A program made the position numbers and the translations under genes. From assembly GCA_044350805.1 (NCBI GenBank), contig JBILGU010000003.1:124001-188000 (forward strand): DNA of 64,000 nucleotides, written 5' to 3'. Below are positions 25,166 to 33,568 of this stretch, piece by piece. The notes below the pieces were generated by a model, which worked only from the letters and a program-made list of their open reading frames with translations, was not told the DNA's origin and did no database searches. The stretch comes from UBA6136 sp044350805 (GTDB lineage: Bacteria > Pseudomonadota > Gammaproteobacteria > Methylococcales > Methylococcaceae). Every line of letters starts with the position of its first letter. Position 1 is the first letter of the stretch.

Positions 25166-28100
25166 ATGACATCCCATAGCGTTCTTTCCCCGGTTCTACC
25201 GAAGCTTCCTGGCGAGCCTCTGGCTTGGTTGAATCTTGACGGGTGCGCGGATGCTCTGGCCTTGGCGCGGGCCATTAAGGGGGACCAGTGTCTCTACCTG
25301 GTCGTGACCCGGGATACCCAGACTGCGGTTCGACTGGAGCATGAAATTCGTTTCTTCTTGGGGAATGGCGCCAAGGTGCTCCATTTTCCAGATTGGGAAA
25401 CCTTGCCCTATGACATGTTTTCGCCTTTGCCGGAGATCGTTTCGGAACGGCTGAAGTGTCTGGTCGAGCTCTCGAGCGCTCAGCATGGGGTGCTGCTTGC
25501 GCCCGTTTCGACGCTGATGCAGCGATTGAGTCCACGCTCCCATGTGCTGGGAAATTCCTTTGCCCTCCGCCCGGGTGAGCGTCTTAACCTCGACGAGACA
25601 CGAGCGCGGCTCGAGTCGGTGAGTTATCTCTGCGTGACGCAGGTCATGCAGCATGGTGAGTTCGCGATTCGGGGCTCCATCTTGGATCTTTTTCCCATGG
25701 GCAGTTCTGCGCCCTACCGCATCGAACTTTTTGATGACGAGGTGGAGTCAATCCGGATCTTTGACCCCGAAACGCAGCGCTCGAGTGAGAAAGTGGAAGC
25801 GATCAATCTGTTTCCGGCGCGCGAATTTCCTTTCGATGAGGCCGCGATCCGAAGATTTCGCCAGTCGTTTCGGGAACAGTTTCCCGAATCCTCTCAGGGG
25901 AAGGTGCTCTATCAGGAAGTGACCAAGGGTGTGGCGCCTGGAGGCATCGACTATTACCTGCCCCTCTTTGTCGAATCGACAGAGCTTCTCATGGACTATA
26001 TTCCGTCAAAGACACGGATCGTCCTCCATGGGGATGTTCTTGGCGCAGCTCAGGAGTTCTTCGACGATACCGAGTCTCGCTATCACTTGAGGCTTCAGTA
26101 CCTCGACCGCCCGCCGCTCTCCCCTGAGCAGCTCTTTGTGACGCCTCATCAGTTGGCGGAGCGATTCAATCACCATACCCAGATCCTGCTGCCAGAGCCG
26201 GATAAGGCGCATGCCGGTCAGGTGGTCAATTTCGCCACCCGGCCTCTTCCCGACCTTGCGCTAAGAAACGGTGCAAAGGATGCTGGAGATGCACTGGCTG
26301 CATTCATTCAGGGGCGGGCTGGCCGCACATTGTTTGTAGCAGAGACGGCGGGTCATCGGGAGGCCATGCTCGAGAGCCTGGGGCGAGTGGATCTTCGGCC
26401 CAGAGTTTTTGAGAGTTTTGAGCAGTTCTTATCCGGCCAAGATGACCTGGGATTGGTGGTTGCCCCGATGGATCACGGCGTCTGGCTTGAAGACCCCGAT
26501 TTGGCCATCATCACCGAGACTCAGCTATCGGGTGAGCGGGTCCAACAGCGACGTCGCCGCAAGGTCTCCGGTGGCCAAAGGCTGGATCAGGTCCTCAAAA
26601 ATCTCGAGGAACTGGAGGTCGGTGCTCCGGTTGTCCATCAGGACCATGGGGTGGGTCGCTTCCTCGGCCTGAGTCGCCTCAGTGTGGGCGGGGTTGAGAC
26701 TGAGTTTCTGACATTGGAATATGCCAATCAAGACACGCTCTATGTTCCCGTCTCCTCGCTGCATCTGATTGGTCGTTACAGCGGAGCCAGTCCCGAGTCC
26801 GCGCCCCTGCATCGGCTGGGGGGAGAGCAATGGCAGAAGGCCCGGCGCAAGGCCTTGGAGCGCGTCCGGGATGTCGCTGCCGAATTGCTGGACATCTATG
26901 CCAAGCGAGAGGCGAGGCTGGGGCATGCTTTTGAAGCGGACAGTGCCGAATATCGACTGTTCAGTCAGGCCTTTCCCTTTGAAGAAACACCCGATCAGGA
27001 AGCCGCCATCGACCAGGTCATGGTCGATATGGCCAGCCCTAAGCCGATGGATCGAGTGATCTGCGGAGATGTGGGCTTTGGCAAAACCGAAGTGGCCATG
27101 CGCGCTGCCTTCACGGCCGTGCAGGGCGGAAAGCAGGTTGCGGTTCTGGTTCCAACAACGCTCCTTGCGCAGCAACATCATCAGAACTTTCGTGATCGCT
27201 TTGCAGACTGGCCGGTCCGAATCGAGACCCTTTCCCGGTTTGTCGGCAAAAAACAGCAAGATGAAGTCATTCAGGACGCCCTGGAGGGAAAGGTGGACAT
27301 CCTGATCGGTACCCATAAGCTGCTCCAGAAAGATCTCGCCTTCAAGAATCTGGGTCTCGTGATTGTTGATGAGGAGCAGCGCTTTGGGGTGACGCAGAAA
27401 GAGCATTTCAAAAAGCTCCGCAGCGAGCTGGATTTTCTGACCCTGACGGCAACACCGATCCCGAGAACCCTCAACATGGCGATGTCGGGGCTGAGGGATA
27501 TCTCCATCATTGCAACCCCCCCGCCCAATCGGCACGCGATCAAAACCTTTGTCGCTGAATGGGACGATGGTCTGATTGAGGAAGCCCTGTTACGCGAGAT
27601 CAAGCGCGGCGGGCAGGTCTATTTTCTTCACAACAAGATTGAAACCATGGAGAAGATGGCCCGGGAGCTTCAGGCACTGGTCCCGCTAGCCCGAATTCGC
27701 ATTGCGCATGGTCAAATGCCAGAGCGTGAGCTGGAATCGATCATGCTGGATTTTTATCACCAACGCTTCAATCTTCTCCTTTGTACGACGATCATCGAGA
27801 GTGGTATCGACGTGCCAAGCGCCAATACCATCATCGTTAATCGAGCGGATCAGCTAGGCCTTTCCCAGCTGCACCAAATCAGGGGGCGTGTGGGCCGTTC
27901 GCATCACCGTGCCTATGCGTATCTGGTTGTTCCGCCCAAAAGCCTCATGAGTACCGACGCGGTGAAGCGACTTGAGGCGATTGCAACGACCGGAGGGCTG
28001 GGGGCTGGGTTTATGCTGGCATCCCACGATCTTGAGATTCGAGGCGCGGGTGAGTTGCTCGGTGACGAGCAGAGTGGTCAGATCCAAGAGGTGGGATTGT

Positions 28101-28636
28101 CGCTGTATACCGATCTTCTCGAGCGAGCGGTGAGGGCCATTCAGTCAGGTCGTCAGCCTGAAGTCGATCTGATGCCCCAGGACTCTGGGCCCGAGATTGA
28201 CCTCCAATCGCCAGCCTTGATCCCCGAAACCTACCTGCCGGATGTTCACACCCGCCTGGTTCTCTATAAGCGGATGGCGAATGCTCGGGATGATGAGGAT
28301 CTAAGGGCGCTCCAGGTCGAAATGATCGATCGTTTTGGCCTTTTGCCCCCACCACTCAAGACTTTGTTTGCCATCACCGCTTTGAAATTGCACGCTGAGC
28401 GTCTGGGAATACGCAAGATTGAGGCGGGGCCGCAGGGAGGGAGATTCCTCTTCCGGGAAACGCCGAACGTGGATCCCATGGCCGTGATTCGTCTGATCCA
28501 GACGCAGCCGTCAGTGTATCGGCTGGATGGACCCGACAAGATGCGCTTCCAGAAGCCTTTGGAAACGCCTGAGCAAAGGATTCAGTTTGTCGAAGACCTC
28601 ATCGATCTTCTTTCCCCGCAGGAAGGCGCCCATTAA
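25166..28636 (+). CDS. mfd: transcription-repair coupling factor Mfd
   Basis: 1156 aa. Order: UvrB-like N-terminal region (DWETLPYDMFSPLPEIVSERL), the RNA-polymerase-interacting CarD-like domain (GAPVVHQDHGVGRFLGL, about residue 490), then the RecG-like helicase with Walker A GDVGFGKTEVAMRAAF, DEEQ box (IVDEEQRFGV), TATPIPRTL and RVGRSHHRAYAYL, and the C-terminal D7 regulatory domain. It removes stalled RNA polymerase at lesions and recruits UvrA. Last of the aguAB-mfd run. Confidence 0.98.
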   Translation: MTSHSVLSPVLPKLPGEPLAWLNLDGCADALALARAIKGDQCLYLVVTRDTQTAVRLEHEIRFFLGNGAKVLHFPDWETLPYDMFSPLPEIVSERLKCLVELSSAQHGVLLAPVSTLMQRLSPRSHVLGNSFALRPGERLNLDETRARLESVSYLCVTQVMQHGEFAIRGSILDLFPMGSSAPYRIELFDDEVESIRIFDPETQRSSEKVEAINLFPAREFPFDEAAIRRFRQSFREQFPESSQGKVLYQEVTKGVAPGGIDYYLPLFVESTELLMDYIPSKTRIVLHGDVLGAAQEFFDDTESRYHLRLQYLDRPPLSPEQLFVTPHQLAERFNHHTQILLPEPDKAHAGQVVNFATRPLPDLALRNGAKDAGDALAAFIQGRAGRTLFVAETAGHREAMLESLGRVDLRPRVFESFEQFLSGQDDLGLVVAPMDHGVWLEDPDLAIITETQLSGERVQQRRRRKVSGGQRLDQVLKNLEELEVGAPVVHQDHGVGRFLGLSRLSVGGVETEFLTLEYANQDTLYVPVSSLHLIGRYSGASPESAPLHRLGGEQWQKARRKALERVRDVAAELLDIYAKREARLGHAFEADSAEYRLFSQAFPFEETPDQEAAIDQVMVDMASPKPMDRVICGDVGFGKTEVAMRAAFTAVQGGKQVAVLVPTTLLAQQHHQNFRDRFADWPVRIETLSRFVGKKQQDEVIQDALEGKVDILIGTHKLLQKDLAFKNLGLVIVDEEQRFGVTQKEHFKKLRSELDFLTLTATPIPRTLNMAMSGLRDISIIATPPPNRHAIKTFVAEWDDGLIEEALLREIKRGGQVYFLHNKIETMEKMARELQALVPLARIRIAHGQMPERELESIMLDFYHQRFNLLLCTTIIESGIDVPSANTIIVNRADQLGLSQLHQIRGRVGRSHHRAYAYLVVPPKSLMSTDAVKRLEAIATTGGLGAGFMLASHDLEIRGAGELLGDEQSGQIQEVGLSLYTDLLERAVRAIQSGRQPEVDLMPQDSGPEIDLQSPALIPETYLPDVHTRLVLYKRMANARDDEDLRALQVEMIDRFGLLPPPLKTLFAITALKLHAERLGIRKIEAGPQGGRFLFRETPNVDPMAVIRLIQTQPSVYRLDGPDKMRFQKPLETPEQRIQFVEDLIDLLSPQEGAH

Positions 28637-28686
28637 ACGGTGTGAGTTGACGGGCTCTGCGCAGATTTCTGTTGCTCATGGGGACG

Positions 28687-28692
28687 TAATAT
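28687..28692 (+). promoter_or_regulatory. candidate -10 element of the SRP RNA gene
   Basis: TAATAT at 28687-28692 is placed about 9 bp before the expected SRP RNA 5' end. No convincing -35 hexamer was seen at 16-18 bp upstream, so the assignment rests on position. Confidence 0.4.
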
Positions 28693-28701
28693 GGTTCCAT
28701 A

Positions 28702-28809
28702 GGCGCCCACGTCGGTCCCCTCGCAACGATACTTTGCGAACCCCGCCAGGCCCGGAAGGGAGCAACGGTAGTAAAGAACTCGTGTGCCGGGGTGTGGCTG
28801 ACGTGGCCT
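28702..28809 (+). ncRNA. ffs: 4.5S signal recognition particle RNA
   Basis: About 108 nt. The conserved SRP domain IV apical region is clear: GCCAGGCCCGGAAGGGAGCA followed on the 3' side by GTGTGCCGGGGTGTGGCTGA. The terminal helix forms between CCACGTC (28706-28713 region) and GACGTGG (28800-28806). It binds Ffh to deliver inner-membrane proteins during translation. The exact ends are inferred from pairing. Located between mfd and dnaX; ffs beside dnaX is a recurrent bacterial arrangement. Confidence 0.93.
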
Positions 28810-28898
28810 ATTTAATTTGTTCGATCCCACAGAACAAGCCCCCGCCTTCACGCCGCTCCGGCGTAGAATGAACGCCATCGACGAATTAAAGAGTTCCC

Positions 28899-30572
28899 AT
28901 GGCGTATCAGGCCCTAGCCCGTAAGTGGCGACCCCGCAAATTCAGTGAGATTGTCGGCCAGGACCATGTGATCCGGGCGATTCTTCACGCGATCGGTCAT
29001 GACCGCCTGCATCATGCTTACCTTTTTACCGGCACCCGAGGGGTCGGCAAGACCACCATTGCACGAATTCTGGCAAAAGCCATGAATTGCGAGAGTCCCG
29101 AGGGTCCCGAACCATGTGGGATCTGCACGAGTTGCCGCGAACTCGATGAGGGTCGCTTTGTTGATCTGGTGGAGGTGGATGCAGCCTCAAGAACCAAGGT
29201 TGAAGATACCCGCGATCTTTTGGATAACGTCCTCTACGCGCCGACGCAGGGGCGCTATAAGGTCTATTTGATTGACGAAGTCCACATGCTCTCCGCGCAT
29301 AGCTTTAACGCGCTTCTCAAGACGCTGGAGGAGCCCCCGCCCCATGTGAAGTTCCTTCTCGCGACAACGGATCCCCAAAAAATTCCAGTCACGGTTCTCT
29401 CGCGCTGCCTTCAATTCAACCTGAAGCGGCTGACGCCTGAACAGATTCGCCTTCAGATGGAATCGATTTTGGGGCAAGAATCGGTTGCTTTTGAAGCCAA
29501 CGCCCTTCGTGCCCTGTCCCGGGCTGCCGATGGCTCGCTCCGGGATGGTTTAAGTTTGTTGGATCAGGCGATCGCGCATGGTGGTGGCGCGCTGGCGGAA
29601 ATCACGGTCACCGCCATGCTGGGAACCGTGGCGCGCGAACCGGTGTTCGATATCCTCGAGGCGCTGGTCGCGGGTGATGCCGAGTTGCTGCTGGGCCGGA
29701 TCCAAGAGCTGGACCAGCATGCCCCGAACTACGCCGACGTGCTTCAGGAAATGCTGACCATTCTTCATCATGCCAGCATCGCCCAGTGGGCCCCCGAAGT
29801 GGCGCGGCGTGATGAGGACGCCGATGCGGTTCTCGCCCTATCGCAAACCGCATCGGCGGAAGATCTCCAGCTCTACTATCAGATTGCCTTGCTCGGGCAG
29901 AAAGACTTGCCATTGGCCCCCGATCCGCTGATGGGCTTTGAAATGTTGATGCTTCGGATGCTGGCCTTCAGGCCCAAAGGCAGTGGGGTTCAGGCCTCTG
30001 CTGTAAAACCCTCCAGAAGCGTTGAGCCGCAGCCAGTGCGGACCGAGACTCGGGCTCGTCCGCCGGCGGCTCAAAAAGTCGAGCCTCAGGTGGAAGAGGT
30101 TGCCCCTAAGCTCCCTTTGGCTTCGGCTCCACTCTCTGCGAAACCGACCGATTTAGGCGGAACTCCGAGTGTGGTTCCCATGAAAGATGGGATGGTCGAC
30201 TGGCCAGGGTTGATCGAGTGTCTGGGTTTGACGGCGATGGCCAGAGAATTGGCAAAAAATTCGAGTTTGCTTGAGCTCAGTCATGACATTTGCCGAATCG
30301 GACTGGATGTGCGGCTTGAGCAGATGAAAAGCCCGCGTGCGGTGGCCTCGCTTGAGAAATCCCTCCAGCTTCATCTTGCTCGGCCGATGGTGCTTCGAGT
30401 CGAGAGTACGCAGGGGGGGGCTGAAACGCCTGCCCGTCAGGAGCAAAATATTGAAACTCATCGCCGAGAAAGCGCCGAGGCCGCCGTGGAGCAGGACCCG
30501 GTCATTCGCGAACTCATGGAGCAGATGGATGCTCGCGTCGTGCCGGGAAGCATTCAGACGAAAGAAAGTTAG
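28899..30572 (+). CDS. dnaX: DNA polymerase III subunit gamma/tau
   Basis: 557 aa clamp-loader ATPase. Begins MAYQALARKWRPRKFSEIVGQ; Walker A GTRGVGKTTIARILAKA; a zinc-binding set CESPEGPEPCGICTSC; Walker B YLIDEVHMLS; sensor 1 and an SRC box (TVLSRCLQF). A proline/alanine-rich linker (about 365-425) precedes a C-terminal tau-type domain binding DnaB and Pol III alpha, so the full product is tau. No convincing A AAA AAG frameshift heptamer for gamma was found. In the unit dnaX-ybaB-recR. Confidence 0.97.
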   Translation: MAYQALARKWRPRKFSEIVGQDHVIRAILHAIGHDRLHHAYLFTGTRGVGKTTIARILAKAMNCESPEGPEPCGICTSCRELDEGRFVDLVEVDAASRTKVEDTRDLLDNVLYAPTQGRYKVYLIDEVHMLSAHSFNALLKTLEEPPPHVKFLLATTDPQKIPVTVLSRCLQFNLKRLTPEQIRLQMESILGQESVAFEANALRALSRAADGSLRDGLSLLDQAIAHGGGALAEITVTAMLGTVAREPVFDILEALVAGDAELLLGRIQELDQHAPNYADVLQEMLTILHHASIAQWAPEVARRDEDADAVLALSQTASAEDLQLYYQIALLGQKDLPLAPDPLMGFEMLMLRMLAFRPKGSGVQASAVKPSRSVEPQPVRTETRARPPAAQKVEPQVEEVAPKLPLASAPLSAKPTDLGGTPSVVPMKDGMVDWPGLIECLGLTAMARELAKNSSLLELSHDICRIGLDVRLEQMKSPRAVASLEKSLQLHLARPMVLRVESTQGGAETPARQEQNIETHRRESAEAAVEQDPVIRELMEQMDARVVPGSIQTKES

Positions 30573-30595
30573 CCCCACCCCTAGGAGAAAAAAAG

Positions 30596-30919
30596 ATGAA
30601 AAACCCCTTGGCTGGTCTGATGCAGCAAGCCCAAAAAATGCAGGAGAACCTCGCGCGCGTTCAAGAGGAAATAGCTCTTGCGGAAGTCCAGGGAGAGTCC
30701 GGGGGCGGGCTCGTCAAGGTCACCATGAACGGAAAGCGCATCACCCAAAAGCTCCAGATTGATGACAGTCTCCTCAAGGAGGACCGCGACATGCTGGAGG
30801 ATCTGGTGGCCGCCGCATTTAATGATGCCGTGGCCAAGGTTGCTGCACTCAAGCAGGAGAGAATGTCGGGTCTCACCGGCGGTCTCGATTTGCCTGCCGG
30901 ATTCAAACTGCCTTTCTGA
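30596..30919 (+). CDS. ybaB: YbaB/EbfC family nucleoid-associated protein
   Basis: 107 aa. Begins MKNPLAGLMQQAQKMQENL, with the conserved VTMNGKR strand and ELLEDLVAAAFNDA-type helix (here MLEDLVAAAFNDAVAKV). Small dimeric DNA-binding protein of uncertain in vivo role, almost always between dnaX and recR as here. AGGAGA precedes the ATG. Confidence 0.96.
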   Translation: MKNPLAGLMQQAQKMQENLARVQEEIALAEVQGESGGGLVKVTMNGKRITQKLQIDDSLLKEDRDMLEDLVAAAFNDAVAKVAALKQERMSGLTGGLDLPAGFKLPF

Positions 30920-30926
30920 GAAACTG

Positions 30927-31523
30927 ATGGAGGCCTCAGGAATACTTCAGCAGTTGATGCGGGCTTTCCGATGTCTTCCTGGTGTCGGGCCGAAGTCAGC
31001 TCAGAGAATGACCTTTCATTTGTTGCAGCGAGATCGTGAAGGCGCGCGACGCCTGGCTGAAACCTTGCTCAAGGCACTGGATACCGTCGGGTATTGTCGG
31101 GAGTGCCGAACATTGACGGAGGCTGAGGTTTGCGGGCTGTGTGCGAGCGCTCGCCGTGACCGTGCGCTCCTGTGTGTGGTGGAATCGCCTGCGGAAATGG
31201 ACGCCATCTCCAGAGCAACGGGATATCAGGGGCTTTTTTTTGTATTGAATGGCCGCCTCTCACCCCTTGATGGGGTCGGTCCCCGAGAGTTGCGCCTAGA
31301 TCTCCTGGAGTCGCGACTCAAAGGGGGGGAGGTCCGGGAGGTTATTCTGGCAACAAATACGACGGTTGAAGGTGAGGCGACCGCTCACTACATCCATGGA
31401 ATGGCGCGTGAGCTTGAGATTCAGACTTCACGCCTTGCCTATGGGATGCCTCTGGGGGGGGAGCTGGAGTATGTGGATGGTGCGACCTTGACCCATGCCT
31501 TTAATGGCAGGCGCTCCCTGTAA
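30927..31523 (+). CDS. recR: recombination protein RecR
   Basis: 198 aa. Begins MEASGILQQLMRAFRCLPGVGPKSAQRM (helix-hairpin-helix), then the CX2C...CX2C zinc finger (CRECRTLTEAEVCGLC), a Toprim domain (CVVESPAEMDAI) and the Walker-like C-terminal (LAYGMPLGGELEYVDGATL). Works with RecF and RecO to load RecA at gaps. ATG 30927, 7 bp after ybaB; longer upstream frame runs through ybaB and is not real. Confidence 0.97.
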   Translation: MEASGILQQLMRAFRCLPGVGPKSAQRMTFHLLQRDREGARRLAETLLKALDTVGYCRECRTLTEAEVCGLCASARRDRALLCVVESPAEMDAISRATGYQGLFFVLNGRLSPLDGVGPRELRLDLLESRLKGGEVREVILATNTTVEGEATAHYIHGMARELEIQTSRLAYGMPLGGELEYVDGATLTHAFNGRRSL

Positions 31524-31560
31524 ACGGCCCGCAGTGGTTGAAAATTCAGGAGAAGACCCG

Positions 31561-31905
31561 ATGACCGATTGCCTTTTCTGCAAGATGGCTGAGGGCGTTA
31601 TTCGCCCAGACGTTGTCTATGAGACCGACCGTGTGCTGGCATTTAGGGATATTCACCCACAGGCAAAAGTCCATGTGTTGGTGATTCCTAAGTTTCATAT
31701 TCCGACGCTCGATGATTTTCCTGTCGATGAGCCTGATTTGGCGACAGAGTTATTCAAGGCGGTTCAGGAGGTGGCCAGGCGCGAAGGCCTCTCAGCGGGG
31801 GGTTATCGGACAGTGATTAACTGCCGAGGTGACGGGGGGCAAGAGGTCTACCACCTCCATCTCCACGTGCTTGGCGGGAGACGTATGACTTGGCCCCCCG
31901 GCTAG
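31561..31905 (+). CDS. hinT: HIT-family purine nucleoside phosphoramidase (HinT-like)
   Basis: 114 aa. Zinc-type N-terminus TDCLFCKMAEG, and the histidine triad HLHLHVLGG near residue 100 with the YRTVINCRGDGGQEVYHLH lead-in. HinT enzymes hydrolyse AMP-lysine and other adenylated amines. The C-terminus MTWPPG matches the bacterial HinT pattern. ATG 31561 follows a GGAGAA motif. Confidence 0.95.
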   Translation: MTDCLFCKMAEGVIRPDVVYETDRVLAFRDIHPQAKVHVLVIPKFHIPTLDDFPVDEPDLATELFKAVQEVARREGLSAGGYRTVINCRGDGGQEVYHLHLHVLGGRRMTWPPG

Positions 31906-31919
31906 GTGACGTTTCTAAG

Positions 31920-31942
31920 GGGCGGGAATTGCATCCCCGCCC
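31920..31942. terminator. stem-loop between convergent hinT and the small membrane-protein gene
   Basis: Stem GGGCGGG/CCCGCCC with a 9-nt loop, no long T-run. Placed to act for both converging genes. Confidence 0.5.
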
Positions 31943-31959
31943 TCCACCACGGGCAGGAA

Positions 31960-32424
31960 TCAGCTTCCTTCAGCGTTGTAGTCGACGCCTAAGATGGTCC
32001 AGCTCTCAGGCTTGGTCTGATCTTCTCCGGTCAGACGGACGGTACAGGCAAACAGCTTTTCGACCGTGGCTTGTCCAGCTTCAGCGACTTTTACACTGGA
32101 TCGGATCAGATACTGGCGATTTCCAAGGGCCCAGGTTTCGTAGTCTTCCCCTTCAAACTTGATGCCTTCAGGAAGATGACCTTCCTTTCGGACGGCCTCG
32201 CGACAGTTGGCCAAGGCAAAAGCCGTCCGCTCGGTCTTGCTGTCGAGCTTCCCAAGCGGCTCGTTGTCTTCCACCGGCTTCTCAAAGAATGCTTCGGACT
32301 TCACAACTTTCAATACCAAAGGCATGATGGCCTTTTCCTGCAGCGCATAAAGAAGCCCGATCGTCAGGATCAGGTAAATCAGTGAATACTTGCTGCGGAC
32401 CAGCTTGTTGAAGAAGTCTTTCAT
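31960..32424 (-). CDS. hypothetical protein with one N-terminal membrane segment
   Basis: 154 aa from ATG 32424 (MKDFFNKLVRSKYS); longer in-frame versions upstream have a less plausible N-terminus. One hydrophobic stretch (YLILTIGLLYALQ, about residues 15-30) preceded by positive charges suggests an anchor with the rest outside the cytoplasm. The remainder is soluble-like, with two cysteines (LANCREAV and FACTVRLTG) that could pair in the periplasm, and a WTILGVDYN end resembling a small beta-sheet domain. I do not recognise the family. Confidence 0.75.
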   Translation of the reverse strand: MKDFFNKLVRSKYSLIYLILTIGLLYALQEKAIMPLVLKVVKSEAFFEKPVEDNEPLGKLDSKTERTAFALANCREAVRKEGHLPEGIKFEGEDYETWALGNRQYLIRSSVKVAEAGQATVEKLFACTVRLTGEDQTKPESWTILGVDYNAEGS

Positions 32425-32611
32425 CGGAGTGCCTAATGTCTCAATTGGGTAACCGCCCAGAGGCGCGTCTTGTATTATTGCTTGCCTAAAACAAACCTTC
32501 GAAGACAAGTTTTCGAGGCAAAGCCAAAGGTAAGACAAGTCAATCGGCCGATGGTTTCACTGAATTTGAAAAAAGGTGGCCATATTTTTATCTTGATCCA
32601 TGGAGAGGCGG

Positions 32612-33568
32612 ATGGCGCAAGGACTTGAATTGCTTCGGCCGGAAGGGGGCGGCAGTTCCAAGGCCCGAAAGCTGGTGGTGGCGATTTCCTCGCGGGCCCT
32701 GTTCGATCTGGATGCCTCTCACCGTATTTTTGAGACGCAAGGCAAGGAGGCCTTTTGCCGCTACCAGATCGAGCATGAGGACGAGATCTTGCCGCCGGGT
32801 GTCGCTTTTGGGCTCGTCCGGAAGTTTCTTGCCATCAACGACATGCTGGGGCACCCCACAGTCGAGGTGATTCTGCTCTCCCGAAACAGCGCGGATACAG
32901 GGCTTCGCGTCTTCAATTCAATTCAGCACCATGGTCTTGCGATTACCCGGGCGGCCTTTACCAGCGGGGAGTCTCCCTTTGGTTATATTTCGGCGTTTGG
33001 CGCAAATCTGTTTCTATCAACCAATGCAGAGGATGTTCGCAAGGCGCTCTCTGCGGGGCATGCCGCAGCAACGATTGTCTCGGGTAGCAAGTCGCCCGCG
33101 GAGTCGGGCCAGCTTCGCATTGCCTTTGACGGGGATGCAGTTCTGTTTTCAGATGAATCGGAGCGCATTTATCGTGAACAAGGGCTTGAGGCATTTACCG
33201 AATACGAAGCGCTTGAGGCACATAATCCGCTCTCCGGAGGTCCCTTTAAGAACTTCCTAACGACCCTTCATCAGCTTCAAGCGCTTTTTCCTGCGGCACA
33301 ATCCCCCATTCGAACGGCTCTCGTGACCGCGCGATCAGCTCCGGCGCATGAACGGGTTGTTAGAACCCTGAGGGCATGGGGTATCCGAATTGATGAAGCG
33401 ATCTTTCTGGGCGGCAAGGAGAAAGGCCCGTTCCTTGGAGCATTTGGTGCCGACATCTTTTTTGATGACCAAAAGCGTCACTGCGACTCTGCGAGTGAGC
33501 ACGTAGCCACAGGGCATGTGCCCCATGGCGTAGCAAATCCGTCTGAAGAATCCGAAATCAATCGCTAG
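32612..33568 (+). CDS. cytosolic 5'-nucleotidase, PF06189 type
   Basis: 318 aa from ATG 32612, which has GGAG at 32602-32605; an ATG at 32600 would add four residues. Signatures: VAISSRALFDLDASHRIF (acidic nucleophile region), VEVILLSRNSADTGLRVFNSI, a second Asp motif IAFDGDAVLFSDESERI, and a HAD-like FLGAFGADIFFDDQKRHC. This matches the bacterial counterpart of cytosolic 5'-nucleotidase 1, which dephosphorylates nucleoside monophosphates. Its 3' end overlaps the convergent neighbour by 4 bp. Confidence 0.9.
   Translation: MAQGLELLRPEGGGSSKARKLVVAISSRALFDLDASHRIFETQGKEAFCRYQIEHEDEILPPGVAFGLVRKFLAINDMLGHPTVEVILLSRNSADTGLRVFNSIQHHGLAITRAAFTSGESPFGYISAFGANLFLSTNAEDVRKALSAGHAAATIVSGSKSPAESGQLRIAFDGDAVLFSDESERIYREQGLEAFTEYEALEAHNPLSGGPFKNFLTTLHQLQALFPAAQSPIRTALVTARSAPAHERVVRTLRAWGIRIDEAIFLGGKEKGPFLGAFGADIFFDDQKRHCDSASEHVATGHVPHGVANPSEESEINR

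Noticed and set aside
30254..30260. A AAA AAT heptamer in dnaX as a gamma-subunit frameshift site
   Set aside because: Weaker than the A AAA AAG site known in E. coli, lies within the tau C-terminal domain, and the shifted frame runs about two dozen codons before a stop; not convincing.
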